A stretch of DNA of 64,000 bases from positions 997,501-1,061,500 of the forward strand of contig NZ_CP041253.1 in the NCBI RefSeq assembly GCF_006575665.1, given 5' to 3'. Made by a program: the position numbers and the translations under genes. Origin of the DNA: Echinicola soli (GTDB taxonomy: Bacteria > Bacteroidota > Bacteroidia > Cytophagales > Cyclobacteriaceae). Below the pieces are notes generated by a model. That model made no database searches, was not told the DNA's origin, and saw nothing but the letters and a program-made list of their open reading frames with translations. Each line of letters opens with the position of its first letter. Positions within the stretch are counted from its first letter, which is position 1. Below, piece by piece: positions 17,247 to 24,593 of this stretch.

Positions 17247-17360
17247 CCAGGCAGGAACAGCTTGTCCCGGAAGCTATCGGGAACGAGGCAGTCTCGTCTA
17301 AAGAGAAGGAGATTGCTTCTCTTCGCTACGATTGCAATAGCCTGCTCCGATACTTTCGGG
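17247..17360. repeat. Decayed REP-like intergenic repeat (copy A)
   Basis: Contains GCCAGGCAGG (17247-17256), TCCCGGAAGCTATCGGGA (imperfect palindrome), GAGATTGCTTCTCTTCGCTA and TACTTTCGGGGACG. These words recur in the other intergenic elements at 38953-39044 and 44527-44590 and resemble the common Bacteroidota GTCATTGCGAG...AAGCAATCT repeats. Apparent ORFs across it are not genes. Confidence 0.5.
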
Positions 17361-17513
17361 GACGTTATGCTCAGGTCTCAATCCTCATGTCTCACTACTT
17401 GATACTTCGCTCTGGAATCTTTCTTGGTACTCAAATTACGATTTGGTATAGTGCAAATGATGGGGCAATACAAAAGATTTATTATTTTTACGCACCTGAA
17501 AAGTAAATTATGT

Positions 17514-18221
17514 ATGGGAAGAGCATTCGAATTTAGAAAAGAGAGAAAATTCAAGCGTTGGAGCAAGATGTCCAAGGTCTTCACCCGGCTGGGCAAGGAG
17601 ATCGTCACAGCGGTAAAGGTGGGAGGCCCCGACCCGGACAGTAATCCCAAGCTAAGGACGGTCATGCAAAACGCCAAAGGTGCCGCTATGCCCAAAGACC
17701 GTATCGAAGCAGCCATCAAGCGGGCCAGCAATAAGGATCAAAGCAATTACGAAGAAGTCGTATATGAAGGCTATGCCCCCCATGGTGTAGCCATTCTGGT
17801 GGAAGCCTCCACCGATAACATCAATAGGACCGTGGCCAATGTAAGGCATTATTTCACCAAGGGTGGTGGCTCATTGGGAACATCCGGTTCTGTGAGCTTC
17901 ATGTTTGACCACAAGGCTGTTTTCCGCTTTCCTATAGGCGAACACGATATGGAAGAATTGGAGCTCGAGCTAATCGATTTTGGATTGGAGGATATTGACG
18001 AAAACGAAGGAGAGATTTTCATTTACACTGAATTTGAGGACTTTGGCAATATGCAAAAGGCCCTTGAGGACAAAAACATTGAGGTGACCAGTGGAGATTT
18101 TCAGCGTTTTCCCACCACGACTGTAGAACTTACAGAGGAACAAGAAGAAGAGGTCAACAAGATGATCGAGCGCATGGAAGACGACGATGATGTCAATAAC
18201 GTCTACCATAATATCGCTTAA
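17514..18221 (+). CDS. yebC: YebC/PmpR-family DNA-binding regulatory protein
   Basis: 235 residues from ATG 17514 (MGRAFEFRKERKFKRWSKMS); a longer frame from 17424 reads into non-coding upstream sequence. The family hallmarks are all present: RLGKEIVTAVKVGGPDPDSN, MPKDRIEAAIKRA, YEEVVYEGYAPHGVAILVEA and the NRTVANVRHYFTKGGGSLG region. YebC/PmpR proteins are three-domain cytoplasmic proteins described as transcription regulators and more recently as ribosome-associated translation factors. The N terminus here is the MGRAFEFRK type, not the commoner MAGHSKWANIKHRK type. A terminator follows at once. Confidence 0.95.
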   Translation: MGRAFEFRKERKFKRWSKMSKVFTRLGKEIVTAVKVGGPDPDSNPKLRTVMQNAKGAAMPKDRIEAAIKRASNKDQSNYEEVVYEGYAPHGVAILVEASTDNINRTVANVRHYFTKGGGSLGTSGSVSFMFDHKAVFRFPIGEHDMEELELELIDFGLEDIDENEGEIFIYTEFEDFGNMQKALEDKNIEVTSGDFQRFPTTTVELTEEQEEEVNKMIERMEDDDDVNNVYHNIA

Positions 18222-18233
18222 ACATACCAGTCC

Positions 18234-18266
18234 AAGCCTTTGGAAAAGCTCCAAAGGCTTTTTTAT
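18234..18266 (+). terminator. Rho-independent terminator after yebC
   Basis: Perfect 11-bp arms AAGCCTTTGGA / TCCAAAGGCTT, loop AAAGC, then a T-rich run. It lies in the 60-bp spacer before yjjX. Confidence 0.9.
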
Positions 18267-18281
18267 TTTTATATAAACAAC

Positions 18282-18866
18282 ATGGCATTTCCAAAAAGAA
18301 AAAACATCCAGCCCGAGAGGCAGCGGGAAAGAGAGCTCCTCGTGGTCGTAGGCAGCAAAAATCCCGTCAAGGTCCAATGCACAGAGAATGGTTTTCAACG
18401 GGCATTTGGAGAACGCCATTTTATTGTGGAAGGATTGAACATTAATTCAGAAGTCAGAGACCAGCCATTTGGGGATAAAGAAACCTCTCTCGGGGCTTAT
18501 AATAGGGCAAAAAATGCCAAAAACACCTTTCCTGAGGCCGACTATTGGGTAGGCATAGAAGGGGGAGTGGAAGAATTAAATGATGAAATGGCGGCTTATG
18601 CCTGGATAACCATCATGGACAGAAACGGTAAAGTGGGCAAGTCCAAAACGGCTACTTTTATCCTTCCCGGGGCTATTAGCAAACTGATTAGTAGCGGCAT
18701 GGAGCTGGGAGAAGCAGATGATAAAGTTTTTGACCGTGAAAATTCCAAACAAGGAAACGGAGCGGTGGGAATGCTGACCAATGGCACTATCGACCGAACA
18801 GAATATTATGAGCAGGCAGTGGTATTGGCACTGATTCCTTTTATCAGCGAGAAGCTCTATAAATAA
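18282..18866 (+). CDS. yjjX: Inosine/xanthosine triphosphatase (YjjX, DUF84)
   Basis: 194 residues from ATG 18282; the longer frame from 18240 starts inside the terminator and is rejected. LLVVVGSKNPVKVQCTENGF (about 19-38) and ADYWVGIEGGVEELNDEMAA (about 87-106) are hallmarks of DUF84/YjjX NTPases. They hydrolyse non-canonical ITP/XTP and protect nucleotide pools. The N-terminal 17 residues are very basic (MAFPKRKNIQPERQRERE), an extension not seen in the Escherichia coli protein. It follows yebC but is separated by a terminator, so it likely has its own promoter or depends on read-through. Confidence 0.88.
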   Translation: MAFPKRKNIQPERQRERELLVVVGSKNPVKVQCTENGFQRAFGERHFIVEGLNINSEVRDQPFGDKETSLGAYNRAKNAKNTFPEADYWVGIEGGVEELNDEMAAYAWITIMDRNGKVGKSKTATFILPGAISKLISSGMELGEADDKVFDRENSKQGNGAVGMLTNGTIDRTEYYEQAVVLALIPFISEKLYK

Positions 18867-18916
18867 AATCGATCCGTGATAGTTTTTATCAATTGGACTC
18901 AAAAAACTATAGGCGT

Positions 18917-18924
18917 TATCTTTG
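18917..18924 (+). promoter_or_regulatory. Candidate promoter of the thioredoxin-DUF6952 operon
   Basis: TATCTTTG (TAnnTTTG) with TTG at 18893-18895, a 21-nt spacing, 38 nt before the thioredoxin ATG. Fits the Bacteroidota -33/-7 pattern well. Confidence 0.6.
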
Positions 18925-18962
18925 TGTTAGCAAATAAGAAAAACAGCTAAATCAAAAACGAT

Positions 18963-19277
18963 ATGTTACAAGAATTAGAACAAGACAACTTAAAAGAAAT
19001 CATTGCTGACAATGATAAAGTGATCGTCCAGTACGGTGCTACTTGGTGCGGTAACTGTAGAATCATGAAACCTAAGATGAAGCGATTATCAGGCGATTAT
19101 GAAGGGATTACCTTTTTATACGTGGATGCCGAAAAACTTCCAGAATCCCGCAAGCTGGCCGAGGTAAACAACCTGCCAACTTTCGCTTCTTTTAAAGGCG
19201 GTGAATTGGTAAACCAAACCCAAACAAATAAAGAAGATAACCTAAAAGCGCTAATAGATGAGATTGCCAATAATTAA
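18963..19277 (+). CDS. Thioredoxin-family protein (CGNC active site)
   Basis: A 104-residue cytoplasmic thioredoxin-fold protein with the active site WCGNC (Cys29 and Cys32) in QYGATWCGNCRIMKPKM and the cis-proline loop NNLPTFASF. The middle pair Gly-Asn differs from classic thioredoxin (Gly-Pro), pointing to altered redox potential. It has no signal peptide. The next gene, DUF6952, starts inside its last codons (20-nt overlap), so the two are translationally coupled. From memory this pair often follows a peroxiredoxin gene in Bacteroidota; no peroxiredoxin is adjacent here. Likely role: disulfide reduction in peroxide defence, by inference. Confidence 0.88.
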   Translation: MLQELEQDNLKEIIADNDKVIVQYGATWCGNCRIMKPKMKRLSGDYEGITFLYVDAEKLPESRKLAEVNNLPTFASFKGGELVNQTQTNKEDNLKALIDEIANN

Positions 19278-19515
19278 GCATGTCCTTACCTTCATCGAAG
19301 AAAATGACGAGGATTGGGTAAACGAAACCATTGAGCTTCTGGAAAACATGACGGAAATCTCCTCACTCAAAGATGAGGAAATAGAAGTGATGGGCGAACT
19401 CCTGTCCAATCTCCACGGAACCCTCGAGGTCAATAAAATGATCAAGGAAGGAATGGATAAAAAAGAAGCCATGAACGCCTTTATGAAAAGGGTCATGGGT
19501 TCGATAGATAAATAA
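19258..19515 (+). CDS. DUF6952-family small protein
   Basis: 85 residues, acidic and all-helical in appearance, starting MRLPIIKHVLTFIEENDEDW and ending FMKRVMGSIDK. The phrases IEENDEDW, LENMTEISSLKDEEIEVMGE and KEGMDKKEALNAF-like text match the uncharacterised Bacteroidota family DUF6952 as I recall it. It overlaps the 3' end of the thioredoxin gene by 20 nt and ends just before a bidirectional terminator, so it is the second gene of a two-gene operon. Function unknown; the coupling to thioredoxin suggests a redox partner or substrate. Confidence 0.75.
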   Translation: MRLPIIKHVLTFIEENDEDWVNETIELLENMTEISSLKDEEIEVMGELLSNLHGTLEVNKMIKEGMDKKEAMNAFMKRVMGSIDK

Positions 19516-19518
19516 TAA

Positions 19519-19557
19519 AAAAGAGGATGTCTTATAACTGAAGGACATCCTCTTTTT
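19519..19557. terminator. Bidirectional terminator between DUF6952 and nitroreductase genes
   Basis: 12-bp perfect arms AAAGAGGATGTC / GACATCCTCTTT around a 12-nt loop, with A-rich sequence on one side and T-rich on the other. It serves both convergent units. Confidence 0.85.
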
Positions 19558-19580
19558 ACTTTTTTGGCAAGTGTGTTAAC

Positions 19581-20186
19581 TTACTCCCTTACCCAGGTGA
19601 CTTTATCTTCGATTGGCTTTCTCCTTCCTGCTGGCCATCCGTCCAAGGTAGGCTTGGCCACAAAGAAAAATCCCATAAACAAGTCGTCTTCTTCCAGGCC
19701 AAAATAGGACTTTGCTTCTGGATAGAAAGTCACTCCACCTGTGCCCCAATACGCTGCTAACCCATGGGCACTGGCGGTGAGGTACATGTTCTGGACAGCC
19801 ATGGATACTGCGGCGATTTCCTCCATATCAGGGATTCCAGCAGTCAGGTGTCGTTTCATACCGATGGCAATCACATGGCTACACTTTAAAGGGTTCTGCT
19901 GAAGTTTCTCATAAACTGCTTCCTTGAACGTGCCATTCTTCTCTGCTCTTCCTTTATAAAGCTCAGACTGAAACCTGGCCAGTTCTTTTAAGCCCTCCCC
20001 ACTGAAAACCGTAAATCGCCAAGGTTCTGTCAATTTATGCGTCGGTGCCCAATTGGCATTTTCCAGCATTTCGTGGATGATGCTGTCTTCCACTGGATCA
20101 TTTTCTTTGAATTGTGCCACAAACATGGATCGACGGTTCCTTATAATATTGTTCACTTCTTCGATATCAAACATCGGTTTCTCCAT
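19581..20186 (-). CDS. Nitroreductase-family protein
   Basis: A 201-residue flavin-dependent oxidoreductase of the nitroreductase superfamily. The N terminus IIRNRRSMFVAQF with NRRS provides the FMN phosphate contact, and ENANWAPTHKLTEPWRFTVF (about 42-61) is the classic W-A-P-T/S-H-x-x-x-P-W-x-F motif of YdjA-like members. The LTASAHGLAAYWGTGG segment (about 136-151) lies in the second FMN region. Such enzymes use NAD(P)H to reduce nitro groups, quinones or flavins; the natural substrate is not evident. Monocistronic, convergent with the thioredoxin operon. Confidence 0.88.
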   Translation of the reverse strand: MEKPMFDIEEVNNIIRNRRSMFVAQFKENDPVEDSIIHEMLENANWAPTHKLTEPWRFTVFSGEGLKELARFQSELYKGRAEKNGTFKEAVYEKLQQNPLKCSHVIAIGMKRHLTAGIPDMEEIAAVSMAVQNMYLTASAHGLAAYWGTGGVTFYPEAKSYFGLEEDDLFMGFFFVAKPTLDGWPAGRRKPIEDKVTWVRE

Positions 20187-20428
20187 AAATAAAATTGCTA
20201 ATGCGGTAATTTTGTTGTTGAACTTGATTTTATAACTGAGACAACAAAATTACAAGGTGTTAAGTTTTCTACGATAACCGCACATGTAAAATCAAGTGTT
20301 GAAAATCACCATAATTACTGACAAACAAGTAATTAAAGCAAATTTTACTTTAAATTTCACTAGTGATTAGCTGGCAAAAATCCTATCTTCAAAATCCTAA
20401 CCATTTCTATAACCAAAATCAAATTACC

Positions 20429-20866
20429 ATGCCTGCAGTAAATCCTTATCTCACTTTTCTAGGCAACTGTGAAGAAGCCTTTACCTTTTACAAGTCTGTT
20501 TTTGGTGGTGAATTTTCCTATATAGGTAAATTTGCAGATATGCCTCCCCAGGAAGGCGTTACCCTTTCGGAAGAAGAAAAAAACAAGGTCATGCACGTGT
20601 CCTTACCCATCGGACCTGATACCATTTTGATGGGAAGTGACACGGGTGGGGAATGGGCGCCACCTACCGTTATCGGCAATAACATCACCATCTCTATCAC
20701 GGCAGATACAAAAGGAGATGCTGATCGATACTTTAACGAACTCTCCAAAGGCGGAAAAGTCACGATGCCTTTGGCGGACACCTTCTGGGGAGATTATTTC
20801 GGCATGTTCACTGACAAGTTTGACATCAACTGGATGGTCAGCTTCAATGAAAATCCCGGTAAATAA
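20429..20866 (+). CDS. VOC-superfamily (PhnB/glyoxalase-like) protein
   Basis: 145 residues from ATG 20429 (MPAVNPYLTFLGNCEEAFTF); the frame from 20363 adds an unlikely 22-residue tail. F.GNCEEAFTFYKSVFGGEF is the signature of the PhnB-like branch of vicinal-oxygen-chelate proteins. The second module carries the phrase FWGDYFGMFTDKFDINWMV, typical of the family. Members are dimeric cytoplasmic proteins of mostly unknown substrate (named after PhnB or 3-demethylubiquinone methyltransferase). It stands alone before the MutS-like gene. Function is not further defined. Confidence 0.85.
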   Translation: MPAVNPYLTFLGNCEEAFTFYKSVFGGEFSYIGKFADMPPQEGVTLSEEEKNKVMHVSLPIGPDTILMGSDTGGEWAPPTVIGNNITISITADTKGDADRYFNELSKGGKVTMPLADTFWGDYFGMFTDKFDINWMVSFNENPGK

Positions 20867-21038
20867 AGAAAAAGAATACACGGACTTTATTCACTAGGCA
20901 AATATTGCTTTGGAGGCTGTCTTCTCAGGGACAGCCTTTTCCATGGTCATTCATAGAAACTCCAAGAAGCGATTTATAGTCAGTGCCACAACCTTTTTCA
21001 GCTGCTTTGCCGTATTAATAACTAAAACTTTCTTAGAC

Positions 21039-22364
21039 ATGGCCTTCGAGATTGACCCGCAGACCATCAGGGATTTAGAACTTTTCAATGACAAGCCTGA
21101 TGGTAAAAGCATCTTTTCCTTTTTCAACCGCACCCAGACCTTTGGTGGCAAGCTCCAGCTCAAAGGCCTGATGCAATCTCCCTTGGACAACATGGAGGAA
21201 CTCCATAGAAGATCCGGCATCATCAGGTTTTTTATGCATCAAGGATTTACCCTACCCATAAATTCCAGCCAGATGGACTTCATTGACCATTATTTCAGGG
21301 TAAATAAAACTGTGCTAAAGCCCAATTCAATTGATGGTTATTTCCAAAAGCACTTTGTCCGACAAAACAATAAAAACGACCAATACCTGATCGAAACAGG
21401 AATAGAAAAGATGATTTTTTTATTGTTGGCCTTAACGGGGACTTTAGAAAAAATCCCAAAAATAAAAGTCCCTGTAAGCCTTCGTCAGTACTTCTCCCTT
21501 ATCCAAAATTATCTGGACAAACCGGAGATCAAGGCAATGCTTAAAGAGCTCGGGCCAAAGCCCCGTAAAATCAAACACTATCGCTACGATTACCTTTTTA
21601 GACACAAATACCTACTCGAAACCCGAGATTTGGTCAAAACGATATACCTCTTCGATGCGTTTAATGCCGTCGCACAAACGGCAATAAGTCACCAGCTGTG
21701 CTTAGCGGACTATTCTGAATCCCCGCTCCCGCAGTTGACAATCACCCAACTCTTTCACCCATTCCTGGAAAAACCCGTAAGGAATTCGATCAGCACAAAA
21801 GCACATCAAAACATTTGTTTCCTGACCGGCCCCAATATGGCCGGAAAATCCACTTTTCTAAAATCCCTGGGGCTGGCCATTTACCTTGCGCACCTTGGTT
21901 TTCCTGTTCCCGCCACGAGCATGAAAACCCCCATTTACAAAGGTCTCTCCACCACAATCAACTTACCGGACGACATGGGGCTCGGTTACAGCCATTTTTA
22001 CTCAGAAGTAAACAGGATCAAAGACGTCGCCCTTCACATCCAGCAAAAGAAGCAGGTCTTTGTGATCTTTGATGAACTCTTCCGGGGGACCAACGTCAAA
22101 GACGCCTATGAAGCGTCACTGGCAGTCCTGGAGGCCTTTTCCTGTATCAAGGGAAGCACCTTTTTTATCTCATCCCATATTTTGGAAGTGGCCGAAAAGC
22201 TACACGAAAACAACAGTATCCTGTTCAGGTACTTTGATGCCAGCCTGAAGGACCAAAAGCTCCATTACACCTATCAACTATGCAAAGGCATCTCCCATGA
22301 GCGACTGGGCATGTATATTTTACAAAGGGAAAGCGTCATCGACATCCTACGATCTCTGAAGTAA
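21039..22364 (+). CDS. MutS-related ATPase lacking the mismatch-recognition domain
   Basis: 441 residues from ATG 21039 (MAFEIDPQTIRDLELFNDKP); the longer frame from 20910 reads through a TTTTCC-rich leader. The N-terminal half resembles MutS core/lever helices (FFNRTQTFGGKLQLKGLMQS, where MutS has TxxGxRxLxxWL). The C-terminal half is the ABC-type ATPase domain V: Walker A GPNMAGKSTFLKS (about 264-276), Walker B VFVIFDELFRGTN and a conserved FISSHILEVAEKL switch. It lacks domain I (the Phe-x-Glu mismatch reader) and domain II. Such short MutS homologues are common in Bacteroidota; role unknown, possibly in branched-DNA or recombination control. Confidence 0.85.
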   Translation: MAFEIDPQTIRDLELFNDKPDGKSIFSFFNRTQTFGGKLQLKGLMQSPLDNMEELHRRSGIIRFFMHQGFTLPINSSQMDFIDHYFRVNKTVLKPNSIDGYFQKHFVRQNNKNDQYLIETGIEKMIFLLLALTGTLEKIPKIKVPVSLRQYFSLIQNYLDKPEIKAMLKELGPKPRKIKHYRYDYLFRHKYLLETRDLVKTIYLFDAFNAVAQTAISHQLCLADYSESPLPQLTITQLFHPFLEKPVRNSISTKAHQNICFLTGPNMAGKSTFLKSLGLAIYLAHLGFPVPATSMKTPIYKGLSTTINLPDDMGLGYSHFYSEVNRIKDVALHIQQKKQVFVIFDELFRGTNVKDAYEASLAVLEAFSCIKGSTFFISSHILEVAEKLHENNSILFRYFDASLKDQKLHYTYQLCKGISHERLGMYILQRESVIDILRSLK

Positions 22365-22462
22365 TTGCCAGAAGTCGCTAAAATGGATTTCTCCAATTCT
22401 TATTGCCCCATTGACTTCACCATTTTATTTGGTTAAATTACGTTTCACCCAAAACCAAAAAA

Positions 22463-22804
22463 ATGGCTTTTAACACACTTTTGGCAAATCGTATAGAAAA
22501 CTTGCTCTCCCGAACAGAACAGGCTTTTGAAGCCAAAAAGATGATGGGAGGAATCTGTTTTATGGTCAATGGCAAGATGTGTATTGGCGTGCACGAAGAT
22601 CGCATCATGGCCAGGGTAGGGCCAGACCAATACGAGGAAGCCCTTCAGCAGGCAGGCTCTATGGAGATGAATTTCACAGGAAAAAGCATGAGAGGATACG
22701 TATTTGTAGATGGGAAAGTAGTGGATACAGAGCCTCAGTTGGAATATTGGGTGGACAAATGTCTTCTTTTTAACCCCATGGCCAAGTCCAGTAAAAGAAA
22801 ATGA
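22463..22804 (+). CDS. TfoX N-terminal-domain protein
   Basis: 113 residues matching the TfoX/Sxy N-terminal domain: EAKKMMGGICFMVNGKMCIG (about 23-42) is the typical K-K-M-F/M-G-G-x-x-F motif, followed by ARVGPDQYEEAL and the M.GYVFVDG hairpin. In gamma-proteobacteria TfoX induces competence, but the free-standing N-domain proteins of Bacteroidota have no demonstrated role. It begins about 100 bp after the MutS-like gene and ends 21 bp before the MFS gene, so the three may be co-transcribed. Confidence 0.85.
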   Translation: MAFNTLLANRIENLLSRTEQAFEAKKMMGGICFMVNGKMCIGVHEDRIMARVGPDQYEEALQQAGSMEMNFTGKSMRGYVFVDGKVVDTEPQLEYWVDKCLLFNPMAKSSKRK

Positions 22805-22825
22805 TTTTTTGGCTATTTTTGGACA

Positions 22826-23998
22826 ATGAGCCAACAGCGACCCGTCCTTACCATAATTGTTACAGCCCAATTTTGCTGCACTTCCCTTTGGTTTGCCAGC
22901 AATGCCGTGATGGGCGCTCTGTTGCTGGATTTTGGATTAGAAAGCACGGCACTGGGGCATCTTACCACTGCTGTTCAGGTTGGATTTATTGTCGGCACTT
23001 TGATGTTTGCACTGTTTGCTGTTTCGGACAGGGTGTCTCCATCAAAACTATTTCTCATCTGTGCTATCGTGGGGAGTACTTTAAACCTGTGCATCCTTTT
23101 GCCGGAAAACAACCTATCCAGCCTAGTTGCCAGTAGGAGCCTTGTGGGCTTTAGTTTAGCGGGCATATATCCGGTGGGCATGAAAATCGCCGCTGATTAT
23201 TTTGAAAAAGGCCTGGGGAAATCTCTTGGCTTCTTGGTAGGCGCATTGGTGCTGGGGACAGCTTTTCCGCATTTTATCAGTGCCTTCACCACAGGACTTG
23301 CCTGGAAATCGGTCATCATTGGTACCTCTGCTTTGGCTGCCATCGGGGGACTTATGCTATGGATTTTGGTCCCGGATGGTCCTTATCGAAAAGCTTCCCA
23401 GAAGCTGGATCTATCAGCCATTTTTAAAATTTTCCAAAAACCAACCTTCCGAACTGCCGCCCAAGGGTACTTTGGCCATATGTGGGAGCTTTATGCTTTC
23501 TGGGCTTTTGTGCCAGCAATGCTCACCATCTATGCAACATTACACAATTATCCTTCTATTTCAGATCGTTCGGCTGTATGGTCATTTTTGATCATTGGCA
23601 TTGGAGGAATTGGCTGTGTGGCCAGCGGTATGTTTTCAGAAAAGTGGGGAAATAAACGAATGGCTTCCATATCCTTGGCATCCTCTGGGATTTGTTGCCT
23701 GATTTCACCTTTCCTTTTTATGACAAGCCCTGCTATATTTCTGGGATTTTTACTTTTCTGGGGACTTACTGTCGTGGCTGACAGCCCAATCTTTTCTACC
23801 ATGGTAGCCCAAAATGCCCCATTGCAGTATAAGGGCACCGCACTGACAATCGTAAACTCCATGGGATATGCTATTTCCATTTTCAGCATTCAGCTACTTA
23901 ATCACCTAATACTCACCTATGATGCCAGGTACATATTTGTTTTTATGGCCATTGGGCCTGCTGCGGGGCTTTGGAAACAATGGATTCGTAGACGATAA
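22826..23998 (+). CDS. Major facilitator superfamily transporter
   Basis: A 390-residue polytopic membrane protein with about 12 predicted helices in two halves. The loop motif between helices 2 and 3 reads FAVSDRVSPSKLF (about 63-75), a form of the MFS motif A, and SRSLVGFSLAGIYPVGMKIA (about 106-125) corresponds to helices 4-5. The second half starts after a loop rich in Lys (KASQKLDLSAIFKIFQKP). It resembles nitrate/sugar-type MFS exporters but no substrate can be set. It begins 21 bp after the TfoX-N gene. No terminator was found downstream. Confidence 0.85.
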   Translation: MSQQRPVLTIIVTAQFCCTSLWFASNAVMGALLLDFGLESTALGHLTTAVQVGFIVGTLMFALFAVSDRVSPSKLFLICAIVGSTLNLCILLPENNLSSLVASRSLVGFSLAGIYPVGMKIAADYFEKGLGKSLGFLVGALVLGTAFPHFISAFTTGLAWKSVIIGTSALAAIGGLMLWILVPDGPYRKASQKLDLSAIFKIFQKPTFRTAAQGYFGHMWELYAFWAFVPAMLTIYATLHNYPSISDRSAVWSFLIIGIGGIGCVASGMFSEKWGNKRMASISLASSGICCLISPFLFMTSPAIFLGFLLFWGLTVVADSPIFSTMVAQNAPLQYKGTALTIVNSMGYAISIFSIQLLNHLILTYDARYIFVFMAIGPAAGLWKQWIRRR

Positions 23999-24493
23999 TG
24001 ACCAGTCCAATTTTCCCCTCGCTATAATTCAAAAACGATGGTAAATCGAGCTGCTCCCTTTTGCTCTTGAGTGTAACAGGTGATGATTTTGATAGGCTTC
24101 GGTAAGCGTCAAATACAGCTACATTTTTAAGGTTATTTTATGCATAAAACTAGATAAAATCATTATCAATTGTCAAAAAAAGAACTTAAATTATTTATAT
24201 TGTCCATTCTTTTTTAAGTCACCTACAATAAACAAAAATTAATTAATCCTCATCATAATTTATATATAAACACCGAAAAAGAATTTCTTTATGGCATTTC
24301 ATATATAAAATATGATTTTCACACATTCTAGGATCTATAGAAATCAATCATGTTTGTAGAATTTATACAGGATGTTTTTCGATATAGTATATTTTTTATA
24401 TATATTGAACTAAGTTAATTGAAAACTTAAGTGATTTTTTTCCCGAATGGGATGAGAATCCAATTCTTCTTTGGGGAAAGCCACTTATTTTAT
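23999..24493. other. AT-rich regulatory spacer upstream of susC
   Basis: About 500 bp with no credible ORF; very A+T-rich from 24120 to 24430. Probable promoter region for the SusC/SusD operon. Confidence 0.4.
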
Positions 24494-24515
24494 CGGTAAC
24501 TATTATCAGTTACCG
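24494..24515. repeat. Inverted repeat upstream of susC
   Basis: Perfect 8-bp arms CGGTAACT and AGTTACCG around ATTATC, 78 bp before the susC start. No T run follows, so an operator or mRNA-leader hairpin is more likely than a terminator. Confidence 0.5.
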
Positions 24516-24593
24516 TAATAGCAAAATGGTTCACCAATTCGCTTGGTGATTTTAAATCTCATTAAATACAACCTTTACCCTTAACAAAATTTT

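Noticed and set aside
17118..17402. 94-codon ORF before yebC
   Set aside because: It spans the REP-like element, and its basic, Arg/Ser-rich C-terminal part is encoded by repeat DNA.
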